A stretch of 64,000 nt of DNA from Lonicera japonica (taxonomy: Eukaryota; Streptophyta; Magnoliopsida; Dipsacales; Caprifoliaceae): assembly GCA_021464415.1 (NCBI GenBank), contig CM038463.1, positions 4,650,001 through 4,714,000 on the forward strand, given 5' to 3'. Position 1 is the stretch's first letter. Each line of letters begins with the position of its first letter. The translations under genes were made by a program, and so were the position numbers. The notes below the pieces were generated by a model. That model had not been told where the DNA came from and did not search any database. It saw only the letters and a program-made list of their open reading frames with translations. Of the stretch, positions 10,387-23,900 are shown in pieces.

Positions 10387-12303
10387 ATGTACCCTCTCTG
10401 TCTCCTCCTCTTTCTCTCTCTACAGTTAGGGTTCCTTTCTCTTTCCTCCATTCCCCCAACCACCTTCGCCAGCCGTAACCTCCTCCAGACCGGAAACGGC
10501 AGCTGCCCCCTCAACTTCGGCGTACTCCGGCCAGTGGTTGATGGTTCTCGCCGGCCGAACCTCGACGTCACCACCGAGTGCCAGTACGTCCGGCAAAGCC
10601 TCCGCCTGGTTCAATCGGAGCACCTCCGATTAACCGGATCCTTTCTGCCGCCGATAGATTCCGCCGAGTCCTGCTGGTCCTCTTACCAAACCCTAGTCGA
10701 CGAATTCGTCCCCAATTTCAACCCCCGCCGATCATGCGGATTCGAAACCCTATGGATCGCCGAGGGTTGTATGAACATTACCACGCGTGACGAATTCGAG
10801 TCCACCGTTCCCAGATCAGTCCTGAACGAAGTTGTACTGGCTTGTAATCAGTCCCTCGGTAACGGTTCCCCGTGCGCCACTTGTACCACCAGGCTCTCCA
10901 CCCTTCAGGCTCAATACTTGACCGGAGGTTCCATCGGAAATATCTCCGATTGTACAGCGTACCCTTCGATTTACGCTGCTGCTTTTGCAAATGACTTTGG
11001 TCCGACAGATAAAGGCACCGCTGAGTGTTTGTTCTCCCTCGATTTCACTCCCAGTTCCAACAATAAACAGCGAAAGGTTGTTATAATTGTGGTTGTGGTA
11101 GTTGGCGGTTTTGTTTTGTTTGTGGTTTTGGGTGGGGGTTTGTTTATGCGGAGGAGACACAAGAAATTGATAGAAAAGAGGAAGATTGCTAGAAATAACA
11201 CCAGCACTGAATTAGGGTCCGGGCTGGATTCAATTACTGGAAGTACTACACTGATTAGGTTCACATTTGATGAGATTAAAGTGGCCACCAAGAACTTCTC
11301 TAGAGGGAACATAATTGGGAGAGGAGGGTATGGGAATGTGTACCAGGGTGTGTTAACTGATGGATCTGAAGTTGCATTGAAAAGGTTCAAGAATTGCTCT
11401 GCAGCTGGAGATGCTACTTTTGCACATGAAGTGGAGGTAATCGCGAGTGTTCGTCATGTAAATCTTGTAGGTTTGAGAGGTTATTGTACTGCTACGACTC
11501 CTTTTGAAGGTCACCAACGGATAATTGTATGCGATTTGGTGAAAAATGGTAGCCTCCATGATCATCTTTTTGGAACAATAGAGAAGAAGCTTAGCTGGCC
11601 TATTCGCCAAAAGATTGCACTTGGGACAGCAAGAGGATTGGCTTATTTGCATTATGGAGCGCAACCCTCGATTATTCATAGAGATATTAAAGCTAGTAAT
11701 ATACTTTTGGATGAGAAATTCGAGCCCAAAGTGGCTGATTTTGGGCTAGCCAAGTTTGCCCCAGAAGGAGTGACGCATATGAGTACGCGGGTTGCTGGAA
11801 CAATGGGCTATGTGTCACCCGAATACGCTTTATATGGTCAGTTAACAGAGAGAAGCGACGTTTATAGCTTTGGCGTTGTGCTTCTGGAGCTTTTGAGTGG
11901 GAAAAAAGCACTTCTTGCACTTAATGATAGCCAACAGCCTTCTCTTGTGACCGATTGGGCTTGGGCATTGGTGAGGAAAGGGAGAACTTTAGATGTTATT
12001 GATGAAGGGATGCCAGATTTAGGTCCACCCGAAGTTATGGAAAAGTATGTAATGGTTGCTGTTCTTTGTTCACACCCGCAATTATATGCTAGGCCAACGA
12101 TGGACCAGGTTGTGAAGATATTAGAGACGAATGAACCAGTTCCGTCTATACCCGAGAGGCCTATTCCTCTTATTGCGGGTATTGATGACATTGAGAAATC
12201 AGTTAGCAGCGGGTCTGGTCATTTATCAACTTCTGGAGGGTACCAGACCTACAAGTTTGAGGGTGAGTGCCATTCAACCCCAAAGGAAGAAGATGACACT
12301 TAA
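10387..12303 (+). CDS. RKF3: RKF3-type receptor-like kinase with SPARK ectodomain, intronless
   Basis: A single-exon gene for a membrane receptor-like serine/threonine kinase of the Arabidopsis RKF3 (At2g48010) type. I choose the Met at 10387 (638 residues), because a clean signal peptide follows at once (CLLLFLSLQLGFL). The frame is open from an upstream Met at 10330, which would add 19 residues before the signal. The Cys-rich ectodomain (about 30-225: ECQYVRQSLRL, CATCTTRL) fits the plant SPARK domain. One TM helix spans about 231-253, followed by basic MRRRHKK. Kinase signatures are intact: GRGGYGNVYQG (~309), Lys of VALKRF (~332), HRDIKASN (431), DFG (451), GTMGYVSPEY. The RD motif predicts an active kinase. 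Ligand and pathway are unknown. The N-terminal half is GC-rich, as is common in intronless plant genes. Confidence 0.93.
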   Translation: MYPLCLLLFLSLQLGFLSLSSIPPTTFASRNLLQTGNGSCPLNFGVLRPVVDGSRRPNLDVTTECQYVRQSLRLVQSEHLRLTGSFLPPIDSAESCWSSYQTLVDEFVPNFNPRRSCGFETLWIAEGCMNITTRDEFESTVPRSVLNEVVLACNQSLGNGSPCATCTTRLSTLQAQYLTGGSIGNISDCTAYPSIYAAAFANDFGPTDKGTAECLFSLDFTPSSNNKQRKVVIIVVVVVGGFVLFVVLGGGLFMRRRHKKLIEKRKIARNNTSTELGSGLDSITGSTTLIRFTFDEIKVATKNFSRGNIIGRGGYGNVYQGVLTDGSEVALKRFKNCSAAGDATFAHEVEVIASVRHVNLVGLRGYCTATTPFEGHQRIIVCDLVKNGSLHDHLFGTIEKKLSWPIRQKIALGTARGLAYLHYGAQPSIIHRDIKASNILLDEKFEPKVADFGLAKFAPEGVTHMSTRVAGTMGYVSPEYALYGQLTERSDVYSFGVVLLELLSGKKALLALNDSQQPSLVTDWAWALVRKGRTLDVIDEGMPDLGPPEVMEKYVMVAVLCSHPQLYARPTMDQVVKILETNEPVPSIPERPIPLIAGIDDIEKSVSSGSGHLSTSGGYQTYKFEGECHSTPKEEDDT

Positions 12304-12760
12304 AGTAGCAGAGATAAAAGTGAAGTGCTTGCTTCTTTTTTGTAATGCTCAAAATCTTTATCCATTTGTTTGATTTAGAATAGATTGTGTGGTTCATGAG
12401 ATTTTTGAATCACTGATACTTGTAAATAGGAAAAGTATATTTATAAGCAAAACTGATTCTTTTGGTTTGTACAGAAATATAGCACGAAAATCTTCCAAGT
12501 TTTTGCTGCCAACATTTTCTTTTCGTACTTCTTGTGTGGTTATCCCTGTGGAGAAAAAATCAAATTGGCTTGAATTCTATTTGTGTTATCCCTGTGAAGG
12601 GACTGTTTGATTTCACACCTGAAGTTCTAATTTAAATCAATTGAAGCATTAGAATTTAGAAGTAAGAGTTGTACTCGTTCCTTCTCACTCGTGGAGGCTA
12701 GAGCCAACTGTTTCCTCTGAACGTTCTAATATTGTGTATGCATGCTTAAAATAATTTTAC
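12304..12760 (+). other. 3' flank of the receptor kinase gene
   Basis: A presumed 3' UTR and spacer. Short open frames here have no recognisable product. Confidence 0.4.
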
Positions 12761-13060
12761 ATGGTGTTCAAAAGATGGTACATGTTGAGAAATTTTAGAT
12801 GGCAATTTTTTGGTGAAGACCTTATTTCAAATGCTATTAATAAGTTAGATAATTTTTGTTCTTCAGTAGGTTCAGTCATTGAAGATTGTTATAACCTCTT
12901 GTCAGCTTTAGTTAATAGCAGGCTAGTCTTTATTCGTAGATTAGCGAATGTGGTTGCTCATTCGATTGCTAGGGCATCGCGTTCTTTGTCTGGTCAGCAG
13001 GAATGGTATGATGTTTGTCCTGCTTTTCTTTCTGATGTACTCTCAAGTGATTTGATTTAA
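12761..13060 (+). pseudogene. LINE-derived RNase H domain, C-terminal fragment
   Basis: The frame ends with the usual tail of plant LINE-borne RNase H domains (RVT_3): an IEDCYNLL helix, then RLANVVAHSIARA, then the YDVCPAFLSDVL terminus. The N-terminal part lacks the catalytic Asp/Glu strands, and its first residues look like unrelated sequence. A TTTTTTCTCCC / A-rich stretch follows at about 13063-13090, as expected at the 3' end of a LINE. A 5'-truncated remnant, not a host gene. Confidence 0.75.
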
Positions 13061-13090
13061 TTTTTTCTCCCTTGATTTTCAAAAAAAAAT

Positions 13091-15096
13091 AGTATAGTTG
13101 CCTAGTTGGTAAAGACCTTACTTGTGACTTATTTCATATTCCACAAGGGGAAGAATAATTATCCACGCTTAACAAACGTCAAATATTGAAAGTATAGTAA
13201 TTTGATTTTATCCTATTCCATCTTCTTCCGCCAAACACATTTATAATGTCAAAAGTGTGGGTAATTCTCACAGAAGTATGTAGCCTGTACTTTACTATTT
13301 CTAAATAAGTTTCTTTCTATTTTGAATGATGCTCTGAACTAATATATGTTTACCTTTTTAAGATTGTGTATCGTATTAAATTAAAAGTTCCATTATTTAT
13401 CAAATTTCACGGTAACAAATAAGTTGAGATTTCACCATAATTTCACTTAATATCTTTAAAGAATAATAAAAAAAAAAATTAAAACAAAAAACACTTAGTT
13501 TATGATGGAGATAAAAGGGCTAATCTTTTGCTATACCCACAGATATATGTGTAATAAGATAAGCATAAATTTGTTATGCTGACTCAAATTATTTAGGATC
13601 ACGTGAATCTCTCTTCCAACTACAATCAAACAATTGGTTGAAACTTTCGAGTTCAAACAATTTCTTCCAAAACAATAAAATTTCTCAACACAAAAACATT
13701 AACATCTCTCTCAACAGCTACACCATTCTTCTCCTGTAAGTCGTCTTCCTCTTCTCTTTTTACCATTTCCCTTTTCTTATCAATTGACGGATCTACAGTT
13801 TTTTTTTCTTCGGTATGAGAAATGCAATTCGTGTATTTTTGGTTTCTTAAAAACATGTTGGATTTTGATAGCCAATCCCAAATCAACATTCAAGTTAGAC
13901 TTATGATTTGGGGCATCTTGAGTTTGAAAATTTTTAGGATGCTATCTACAATTTTTTTTTATTTAAAAATGTATTCTCTGGAGAAATAGGCTAAGATTAT
14001 CTACCACACTCTTGGTATCTGCTACCCACATTTTGGGATGACATCTTTTTTTTTTTTTAAAAAAAATACTGTAAATCACATTCCAAAATTTTTCAAACAC
14101 AGGACCTAATCTTAAGTTTGTCATGATTTTTATGGTGTTCTCTTCTTCAGTTGAAGAGAGAAAATTGAGCGTTTTAGATTTTGTTTGTTTCTGTTTGTTC
14201 TTTTCTTTTCTAAAGTAGATATCATTGCCAAAGTAATAATTTTTTAACAAAGTAATTTCATTTTAATTTAAAAGTAAAAAAAAATGAGATGGCTTACTCC
14301 AGCTTTAAACTTTTACTAAAAATGTCACAAGTAACATCCCTCAATATAAAATAACAATAAAACAATAATCCAGCCAAAATTATTGGACTCAATGCTGCAA
14401 ATATATATATATATACATGATTAGGAAAAAAACAGAAAAAAATAGTGATTGGTATAAATAATACCAATTACATTACTACATTGCAATATAGTTGTAGCGA
14501 ACCTTTTTCTTTTCTAATACATGCTTTTCAACAGGTAGATTTTATACTGCTTAATAATACAACGTTAATCAATATAATCACAATATCAGGCAACTATGTA
14601 AATAGGTTGGAGTGCGTTGTCCCAGTAATAAATGACCCCACCTCCACCTGAATCTATCAGGTTTGAGGCTCACCAGCTGTATAGACAGCATTGATCCGCT
14701 TGATGTATTGCAAAGAACTCTAACCCTATTTCTGAAAAGGCTAAAATTTTAGGCTTAGAGTGATTGAATGGTTGATCCATAATTCTTCCGTGGGTGGTTG
14801 ATATTATTAAGATAAAAGAAGCTAATATCTTCATCTGTAACATTCTTGAAAACAATTACATATATAGGAGCATATATAAATTTATGAAAGTACCTTGACA
14901 TTGTTTGTTGCCCACGAAAATCTTCAAATTTATACGCATACATGGAGCTTTAGCATTGGTTTGGGTGTACCATTTTACCCATTCGCATTGTCAATGTAAG
15001 GTGTCTTCCACAAACTTTCTTGCTTCTCTTCTCACTTGTGATCTTGTGTTTGTTTGTCATATACAGCTATACAAGTAAACATACCAGAAAAGAGAC
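13091..15096. other. Intergenic, upstream of transporter copy 1
   Basis: AT-rich with poly-A and poly-T runs. No gene or structured repeat was recognised. The last ~350 bp should hold the promoter; ATATATAAAT at about 14872 is a possible TATA box. Homology to the leader of the second transporter copy begins near 14996. Confidence 0.5.
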
Positions 15097-18000
15097 ATGG
15101 CGACCAAAGCAGGTATAAATACCAGTAAAAGAGAAGAATTAAGAAAGCCACTCATACCCCAAGATAAAGATGCCGAAATTCATATCCATAAAGACAGCGA
15201 CAGGCATGAATGGATGGTTTACCTTAGCACATTCGTTGCAGTTTGTGGTTCTTATGCATTTGGATCCTGTGTAAGTCCAGAATTTTAAATCAACTTTCAA
15301 CTCATTTTCGCTTGTTCTGAAATATAAAATAGAAACAAATTATGCGTCCCACTTCCCTTTCCAGAATGTCCAATTACTCCATTTGTCTCAACTGAGAGTC
15401 CCACTTTCCTTTTTGGGGATCACTCAAACTAAGAGCCACGAGAGTTGGAGAGTTAAATAAGATTAAATTTAGCCGTTGATTGCATTAAAAAGTTTTGACT
15501 TTTGAAATGGGACTCTTGATTGGAGACAGAGAGAGTAAGCATCCACCTTGTAAATCGAGGTATCAAATGATGCCCTTGATTACACCAAAGTCAGTTCATT
15601 GGACAGGTTTTGGAACATACTAGAAATAAAATTTCTCTAATGAGTATCATCTTGACAAACAAATATGTAGTGCAATTCTCTTTTCCAAATTTTTAGTATC
15701 ATTTTTTGGGGTTTCAATTTTCAGGTAGGTTATTCATCTCCTACTCAGTTTGCCATCAGGGAAGATCTAGATCTATCTCTAGCAGAGGTTGGTTAAAGGA
15801 TAAATACTTTGACTTGCGAATCACTTTTCAGTTTTCACTGGTGTATAACAGCAGCATGTTTGGATTAGAATCTCAGCTGTTTTCAGATCAATTAAGTTCA
15901 ATCTAAAACTAACTCATATGTACTGTAATGTTTATCATAAAAGTTGATGCATCAATACATTACAATGATTTGGAAACAAGAAAAAGGAGAATGTAAAAAA
16001 TAGCTGGCAATCACCTTTAATATGACTCAATGCAAGGGTAAGTCCCAATTTTAACTCAAAAAAGTTGTTTTGGTGAACCTGCTAATGGATTTCTATACAG
16101 TACTCACTGTTTGGCTCCATAGTGACTTTTGGTGCAATGATTGGTGCAATCACAAGTGGCCCTATTGCTGATTTTATGGGTCGGAAAGGGGTAAGTTGGA
16201 ACGGATTCCGATAATTTTCTGATCCTGACCACTACCGTCAAAACTTTCTGCTTCTTTGAAGTTCCAGTAGTGATAAGATTTCTTGAATGTGAAATCTTAA
16301 CAGGCAATGAGAGTGTCAAGTGCTTTCTGTACAGCGGGGTGGCTAGCCATTTACTATGCTAAGGTTTGCATAATCTCACTTTTCGCAGAAGAGTCCATTT
16401 CTGCATCAAATTTCAAGCAAGAATTCCGAGTACATAAAAGTGACCCGAGTCTTTTTTCTTCATTATTACTAAAGGCCCCTCTGCCTCTGGACATTGGAAG
16501 ACTAGCAACAGGATATGGCATGGGAGTCTTTTCCTATGTGGTACATTTTGCTTTCTGTTCATTCCCTCCCGTTATATACATTTGAAAATCAAAGATGCTC
16601 ATAAGAAATGTAGTTTACAAGACTGACACGAATGTTATTTGCATGCTAAGGTGCCAGTGTTTATAGCTGAAATTGCACCCAAGAACTTACGAGGAATGTT
16701 GACAACCCTAAATCAGGTACACCAATACGCATTATCAATGCTGAGAAACACCTTTATCAACACACAGGCAGGCACGAACGCACATTACTAGAGATTGGAA
16801 GAAAGGAAAACAAAATAATTTAAGATATTGGTACTTACTTTACAGCTTATGATTGTTGCTGGAGTGTCGGTTTCCTTCGTAATAGGGACGGTAATAACAT
16901 GGAGGACTTTAGCATTAACAGGTGAAAATTGGATACTCAACCTAATTAGGGATTCAGTGAACACTAACATGCAGCTAGAGAAGATTACAACAATTGATAA
17001 TGACAAGTAACTCACTTTGACATGCTTGCAGGAATAATTCCTTGTGTTGTTCTGATTATTGGTCTTTTCATCATCCCAGAGTCACCTAGATGGCTGGTAA
17101 GAAATTCAAGGCAACAGCGAAATATCTTTATTATGCAGATGGTAATACTATAAAAGAAAGGCACAACTTGAAAATGCCCTTAAAATATATGAGCAGGCAA
17201 AAACAGGGCATCAGAAAGAATTTGAAGTGGCACTACAGAGACTCCGTGGGGAAGATGCTGATATATCCATGGAGTTAGCTGAAATCCAAGTACATAATTA
17301 TAAACTCCAAAGCATCTCTTTGATTGACAAATTTTCTGGTGCATTTGAAGATTTCATTTGAGGCTATTCATTGCTTGACAGGAATACATAGAAACTCTTC
17401 AGAAACTCCCACAAGCCAATCTGCTGGATTTGTTTCAAAGAAGATACTTGCGCTCAGTCATTGTAAGTATTTTTCCCTTCAAACTTACAGTATTTTATTT
17501 GATTTTCCTCAATAGTGCTGTTTAATTATTGGAGTCTGGTATAAATAACATATTTTTTTAATGTCAAATCATAACTTTGTTACTTCTGTATGAGCAGATA
17601 GGAGTTGGGCTGATGGTCCTTCAACAATTTGGGGGAATCAATGGGATCTGTTTTTACGCAAGCAGCATTTTAGAGGACGCAGGTGGAGGGGTTTAGGAAT
17701 TCAAAATCTTGATTTTTTCTCAATTTTGCTCGTGGAAAGCCCACATATGATCGTCCCTAACTAAGAGTTTGATGTTCTTCATATCTAACCAATAATTACC
17801 ATCTTTCAGACAAAATTTGATTGCCCACTTACTGTATTAAGTTGAAGTTGACCTAACTCCGATCAATACGATTTTGGCAGGATTCCCTTCCAGAACTGGA
17901 ACTATAATCTATGCATGTCTTCAGGTCAAGTCTCACTCCACGAATTCCTTCAGAATCTAGAAATCTTTCTCTACACTGCAACTTCATTTACTAATTATTG

Positions 18001-19063
18001 TAACTTTTTTTTGCAGGTTGTAGTTACTGGACTAGGTGCAGTCTTAATAGACAAAACTGGAAGAAAACCACTTTTACTGGTAACCCTAGAACAGAACGCC
18101 ATTAATTAGCTTGAAATATGGAATCACACTTTCTCCTTTATGTAAGTTTAAATTTGTTGATTTAGGTTTCTTCAACGGGATTGGTCTTGGGTTGTGTACT
18201 AGAAGGGATTGCATTCTATCTTAAGGTAACTGTTGATGTCCAGTTATTAATCCGTGTTATATTTTCTATTCCTTGTTTTAAAATGTTTTGATGGGCAATA
18301 ATCATATGTGGAATAGACAAAGTCAATAGTGCCCGAGGCATCACCTGCACTTGCTGTATCTGGAATACTGGTAATATACCAACTTCAGACCAAATTATCC
18401 ACAAGTATTTTTTTTTTCTTCCTGCTAATGAATTTTGAACTCAGTCATCTTTTGATCTCTAACAATGGTTTTCTTTTTTTCAATCGCAGTTGTTTGTAGG
18501 ATCCTTCTCAGTAGGAATGGGAGCAATTCCATGGGTTATAATGTCTGAAGTATGCAAATCTATTACTTTACTAATATTCCTATCTAAAATATTATGATGC
18601 CATGGTTGGACCAAACTGAGAATTGCCTTTTGTTGCAGATATTCCCCATAAATGTTAAAGGAGTCGCTGGAAGCTTAGCAACATTAGTGAATTGGTTTGG
18701 TGCATGGGCAGTTTCCTACACTTTCAATTTTCTCATGGCATGGAGCTCTTATGGTAAACATACTATTGTTCCCACTTTTAGTCCACTACGAATAAAGACA
18801 AGTTTGTACATTATTATTTGGAAAAGACTAAAGAATCATAAACACAACATAGTAAAAGCTGGTCTGGTAAAGAACTTTCGGCACTTTAAGCAGAAGCTAT
18901 CAACTTATCTCGTAAACTTATACTCTTTTGTTTGGTTTCAGGCACTTTTGCGCTCTATGCTGCAGTTAATTTACTTGCAATTTTGTTTGTGATCGAGATG
19001 GTACCTGAAACAAAGGGGAGAACTTTGGAACAAATACAAGCTGCCATTAATTCTTCACGATGA
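15097..19063 (+). CDS. ERD6-like sugar transporter (MFS), tandem copy 1
   Basis: An 18-exon major facilitator of the ERD6-like monosaccharide transporter group (proton-coupled, usually tonoplast, 12 TM helices). Exons: 15097-15270, 15725-15787, 16101-16190, 16304-16363, 16475-16540, 16651-16716, 16846-16921, 17032-17096, 17197-17289, 17382-17462, 17598-17682, 17881-17924, 18017-18079, 18166-18225, 18317-18370, 18490-18549, 18639-18753, 18942-19063. All join in frame without stops (478 residues). Signatures: GRKG (106-109), PESPRWL (214-220), [22 protein letters not shown] (336-342), PETKGR (460-465). Position beside an RKF3 gene points to an orthologue of Arabidopsis At2g48020 (ERD6-like 7, to my recollection also published as ZIF2), so sugar or zinc-related transport are both possible. 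Appears intact. Confidence 0.92.
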
Positions 19064-20971
19064 GAAAGTTCTCTGGGAAATTTGACGACCCTGTTAGAAC
19101 AATTGAGAAATACAAGATGGTGCAAAGCCACAAACAGTATATCAGGTTATTAATCTTAGAAACCAATAAGAGTGTGAAATTCATTCCTCAACTGTATCAT
19201 CAAGAATTTACCTTTGGGGAAAAATGTAACTCTGTAAATTGCAGAAGAAACATGCCATAGATAGGATATTTCATTCAAGTCGATCCTTAACTATTTATTT
19301 CCTTTTCTTTCCTATATTGTCTTAGGGTGTACTATCAATTTTATACCCAGATTGGGAGTCTTGTAATCGCAACAATTATCAATATAATTTCATATTCTGT
19401 AATTTCACTCTGCCGGAGGACACCTAGATTAAAAGAAAGGTAAAGGAGACAAGAAAAATAAAAACAGAGCAGACAACAACTAAGCACCTGTTTTCTGGTG
19501 AAAGAGTAACAAGAATCATCACCATTCGCTTCACAAGATCAGAGATTCCAATAATTCAGAAGGGGCTCTTTAACTCTTGGGAGAAGAATTTATTCCATAG
19601 GAGAGGTAAATAATAATTTAAGATAGAGGGACAAATTCCTGGAGTAATTAACAATTCAAAATTTTGAACTACGCAACGACAGACATTAGATCAACCCACC
19701 TTTAATATCTAAGGTAATTTTCTTTTCTTCTAAATGCAAACCTCAGTGGAGCCAAGAGGCAACTTGTTTCCAGCAGAGCATAAGAAGCATATTCGGCATA
19801 GCTATTAGCAGCTACTTACAAACTTAATATTATGTGGATACTTGTAAGGAATCTTTTTGTTGTCATTATATTATTAAGTATATGTTCAAGGAATTGGCAT
19901 ATATGTCACATGATTTGCTTCTGAGACATGTTTTTCGGCAGGTAAACAGGTAGGTTGTCAGTAGATCTTGGCTCAGCGTGTCAATTAAACTAAACACTGT
20001 CAAATCAACTACAGAATATTCATATAGTCACACTAATACTAGCATGAGCTCTTTTCAACTGAGAGATCCCCAACAATTATAGGTCTAAATGCTTACCCAA
20101 GACACTGAGTTTACCGACAACAAAAGCCTTGATTGTGAAAACATGTTGGTACCAAATCACGAATATTGAACTCAATTCACCAGTTTTCCATACGAAACGA
20201 GATTGCATAACCATAGATATATTTACTGAAATAATGCATGGAATTACATCTCCCTGAAAAGGCACTGCAAAAGTTTGCAAATTCAGTGAGGGAAAAGGGA
20301 AGAAAAGGCATAATTTTCTTCTATTTTCTTTTTGAAAAATAATATATAAAAAATCCTTCCTTTCAAGATTCTTGAGAAATTTTGAAAATTTCTGCTTAAA
20401 ATTTTGTTTAATAATATATATTATGAAAAGAACTATTCTCCTTTTACGATCCTCGGCAACAAAAGAGCAGGCTGATGGCGGTTCAGTAACAATCAGTGAT
20501 AACATTGAAGTTGTCTTTTGCCTTGTCTATGTGAAGCCAAGGGACATGCCATTTAATATTTATCACATATGAAAGTGACCCTCTTCTTCCTTTGCAGTTA
20601 ATTAGCAAGTTTCCTAATCAGCTAAGTTTTAAATAAATCAGTTGTACGTCAATAAGAAAACAAAAATACAAAAATGGCAGAATTGATAAGCTATGAGACA
20701 AAGAAAACAGCACACAAATGCGTGGCTGGGTTCAACTAGGCCATGTTACTGTCCATATATACATCAAGGGACCGTGTAGATCAACTGAGAAATTTAAGAA
20801 GGTACTTTTCACTTCGTTCTTGTTGTATTGTAAGGTGCCTTAACTTTCTTGCTTCTTTTCTCATTTTCTTCTTTGTCTTTTGGTTCCATGTCCAAATAAA
20901 ATTTTCATATTTGGCAACTGGTGTATTACATTTATAAATAGCAGCACAAATAAACATACCAGAGAAGAGAC
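19064..20971. other. Spacer between the two transporter copies
   Basis: The first ~210 bp is 3' flank duplicated after copy 2 (AAGAGTGTGAAATTCATTCC here, AAGAGTGTGAAATGCATTCC there). Duplicated leader starts at about 20831 (TAAGGTGCCTTAACTTTCTT). TTATAAATAG at about 20932 is a good TATA-box candidate, but it is only ~35 bp before the ATG and would give a very short leader. No gene recognised between. Confidence 0.55.
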
Positions 20972-23900
20972 ATGGCTATCAAAAAAGGTACTGAGGTAGC
21001 TCAAAACGGCAAAAAGGAAGAGATAAGAAGGCCGCTTATACTGCAAGAAAATACTCTACCTGATGAAGATGCTGAAGATCCGAGCCACAAAAATGGGCAT
21101 GAATGGATGGTTTATCTTAGCACATTTGTTGCTGTTTGTGGTTCTTTTGCATTTGGATCCTGTGTAAGTACTGCCCTTTAATAAACTTTAAACTCATTTT
21201 GTTTAATCTGAAAGATAAAAGTTGAAAGACATTGCTGCTGATGTTCCAATTTAAGACCCTACTTGCCTTTCCGGGATGTCCCTAACTAACTGTGTATCTT
21301 GTAGATCCAAGTATAATACATGATGCTGTTTAATATATTGAAGTCCAATTTTTCTTAAAAAGTTTTGACATCCAAATGGGGACTCTAGTTTTGGAACATA
21401 GGGAGCACATGCCAGAAATTATGTTGACAAACAAATTTCTTGAATTACTACCAACTTATGACAAGCAAATCATTGAGTGTTACTCTATTTTCCTAAAGAG
21501 AAAAATTGACTTTCTCTTTTCAGGCAGGCTATTCATCACCCACTCAGTTTGCCATCAGGGAAGATCTAAATCTATCTCTAGCAGAGGTTAGTTATGGGTA
21601 AATACTCTTGATTTGTGAAGTACTTTGCAGTAACATATAACGACAACATCTTTTGTTTAGCATCTAAACTTACTTTTCCAGAGCAATTAAATCGAAAGGA
21701 AAACCCAAAAATCAATTCATATATTCCATTATAATAACTCAAATCATAAAAGCTGATGAGACAATAGATTAAGATCACTTGCTAGCTCAGCGCCCATCAT
21801 TGCATATGAGATCTTTGGCTTTTGAGTATGATGTATGCGTTCAGTTCTTTCACTAAATACAACTGAGTTCAACGGAAGTCCCAATTTTAAATTAAAAAAT
21901 GTTTAGTGAACCTACTAACGAATGTCTATGCAGTACTCACTGTTCGGTTCCCTAGTGACTTTTGGCGCAATGATTGGTGCAATCACAAGTGGGCCCATTG
22001 CTGATTTCATGGGTCGGAAAGGGGTAAGTTGGAATAGAATCTAGTAATTCTACGTTCTTGACCACAACTGTCAAGGATTTTCTGCTTCTTTGAAATACCG
22101 CAGGTGATGTGATTTCTTGAATGTTAAACCTTAACAGGCTATGAGAGTGTCAAGTGGTTTCTGTACTGCTGGATGGCTGGCGATTTACTTTGCTAAGGTT
22201 TGCGAAATTCTGCTTCAAATTTTATGCATAAAGAATTCCGAGTACATAAAAGTGACCAGTCTTTTTCTTCATCATTACTAAAGGGCCCTCAGCCTCTCGA
22301 CATTGGAAGACTAGCTACAGGATATGGCATGGGAGTCTTTTCCTATGTGGTACATCTTGTTTTCTGTTCATTCCTACGTATTAAATATATAAAACTCAAA
22401 GATGCCCAAATTAAAGGTACTTCACTAGACTGATACCAATATTATTTGGATGGTAAGGTGCCAGTTTTCATAGCTGAGATCGCACCCAAGAATTTACGAG
22501 GAATGTTGACAACCCTAAACCAGGTATAACAATATACATGAGCTAATGCGAGAAAAACCTTTATCAACAAAGACACACAAAGATGCTGGTTTCTTATGTA
22601 AATTATAGCAAAGTATATCGCAATATTTTTGCAACCCTGCCTAAAAGCTCCTACTTACTCTACAGCTCATGATTTGCACTGGAGTGTCTGTTTCCTTCAT
22701 CATGGGGACGGTGATAACATGGAGGACTTTAGCATTAACAGGTAACAACTTTGACACTCAACCTAATTAGGTCGTCAGTTACCAATAGTACCATGATATG
22801 AGGTATTGTAAAATATGAACATGCAACTAGAGGAGATTACGATAACAACTAAATCGGTTTTGATGTGCTTGCAGGAATAATTCCTTGTGTTGTCCTGATT
22901 GTTGGTCTTTTTGTCATTCCCGAGTCTCCCAGATGGCTGGTAAGTAATACAGACGAGGGAACTATATTTTTCTTTCTGATGGTAACAATGTATAATAAAG
23001 AAAAAGTCACAAATTGAAATCTCTCTACATATATATATATATATATATGCAGGCAAAGGCCGGACATCAGAAAGAGTTTGAAGTGGCTCTAAGAAGACTT
23101 CGTGGGAAAGATGCTGATATATCCCTGGAGTTGGCTGAAATCCAAGTAAATACTTAAAAAACTCCAAAGCACCTCTTTGACAGATTTTTCAGAGCATTTA
23201 GAAGATTTCATGTGGACTATGTCATTGCTTGACAGGATTACATAGAAACTCTTCAACAACAACCACAAGCCAAACTGCTCGATTTGTTCCAAAGAAGATA
23301 CTTGCGCTCACTCATTGTAAATATCTCTCCCCTTCAAATTTAAAATATTCAACTTCATTTTCTTCACGAGGACTATTAAATCACTTAAGGTCTGGTACAA
23401 AGTACATATAATCTAACTTCATTGTTACTTTTGTATGCGCAGATAGGAGTTGGATTGATGGTCTTTCAACAATTTGGGGGAATCAACGGGATCTGTTTTT
23501 ATGCCAGCAGCATTTTTGAGACAGCAGGTACAAAAGTCTTATCACGTTGCACTTTCTAACCAGGAGAAATAAAACCTTTGAATTTGGAATTTCGAGTTTC
23601 TCAGTTTTGCATCGAGGAAGCCACATATAACTAACTCCAACGTAGAGTTTGATAGTCTTCATAACTCCACCAAATGTTTAATATCCATCTTTCAGAGTCT
23701 GATTGCTCAACTCATTGTATTAAGTTGATCGAATTCTGACCAATATGATTTTGCAGGATTTCCATCCAGCACTGGAATTATAATCTATGCATGTCTGCAG
23801 GCAAGTCTCAGTTCATGCATTCCTCAAGAATCTAGAAATCTCTCTCTCTACAAGAAATTAGTTGCCACTTTATTTACTGTTTATTTCAATTTTTTTGCAG

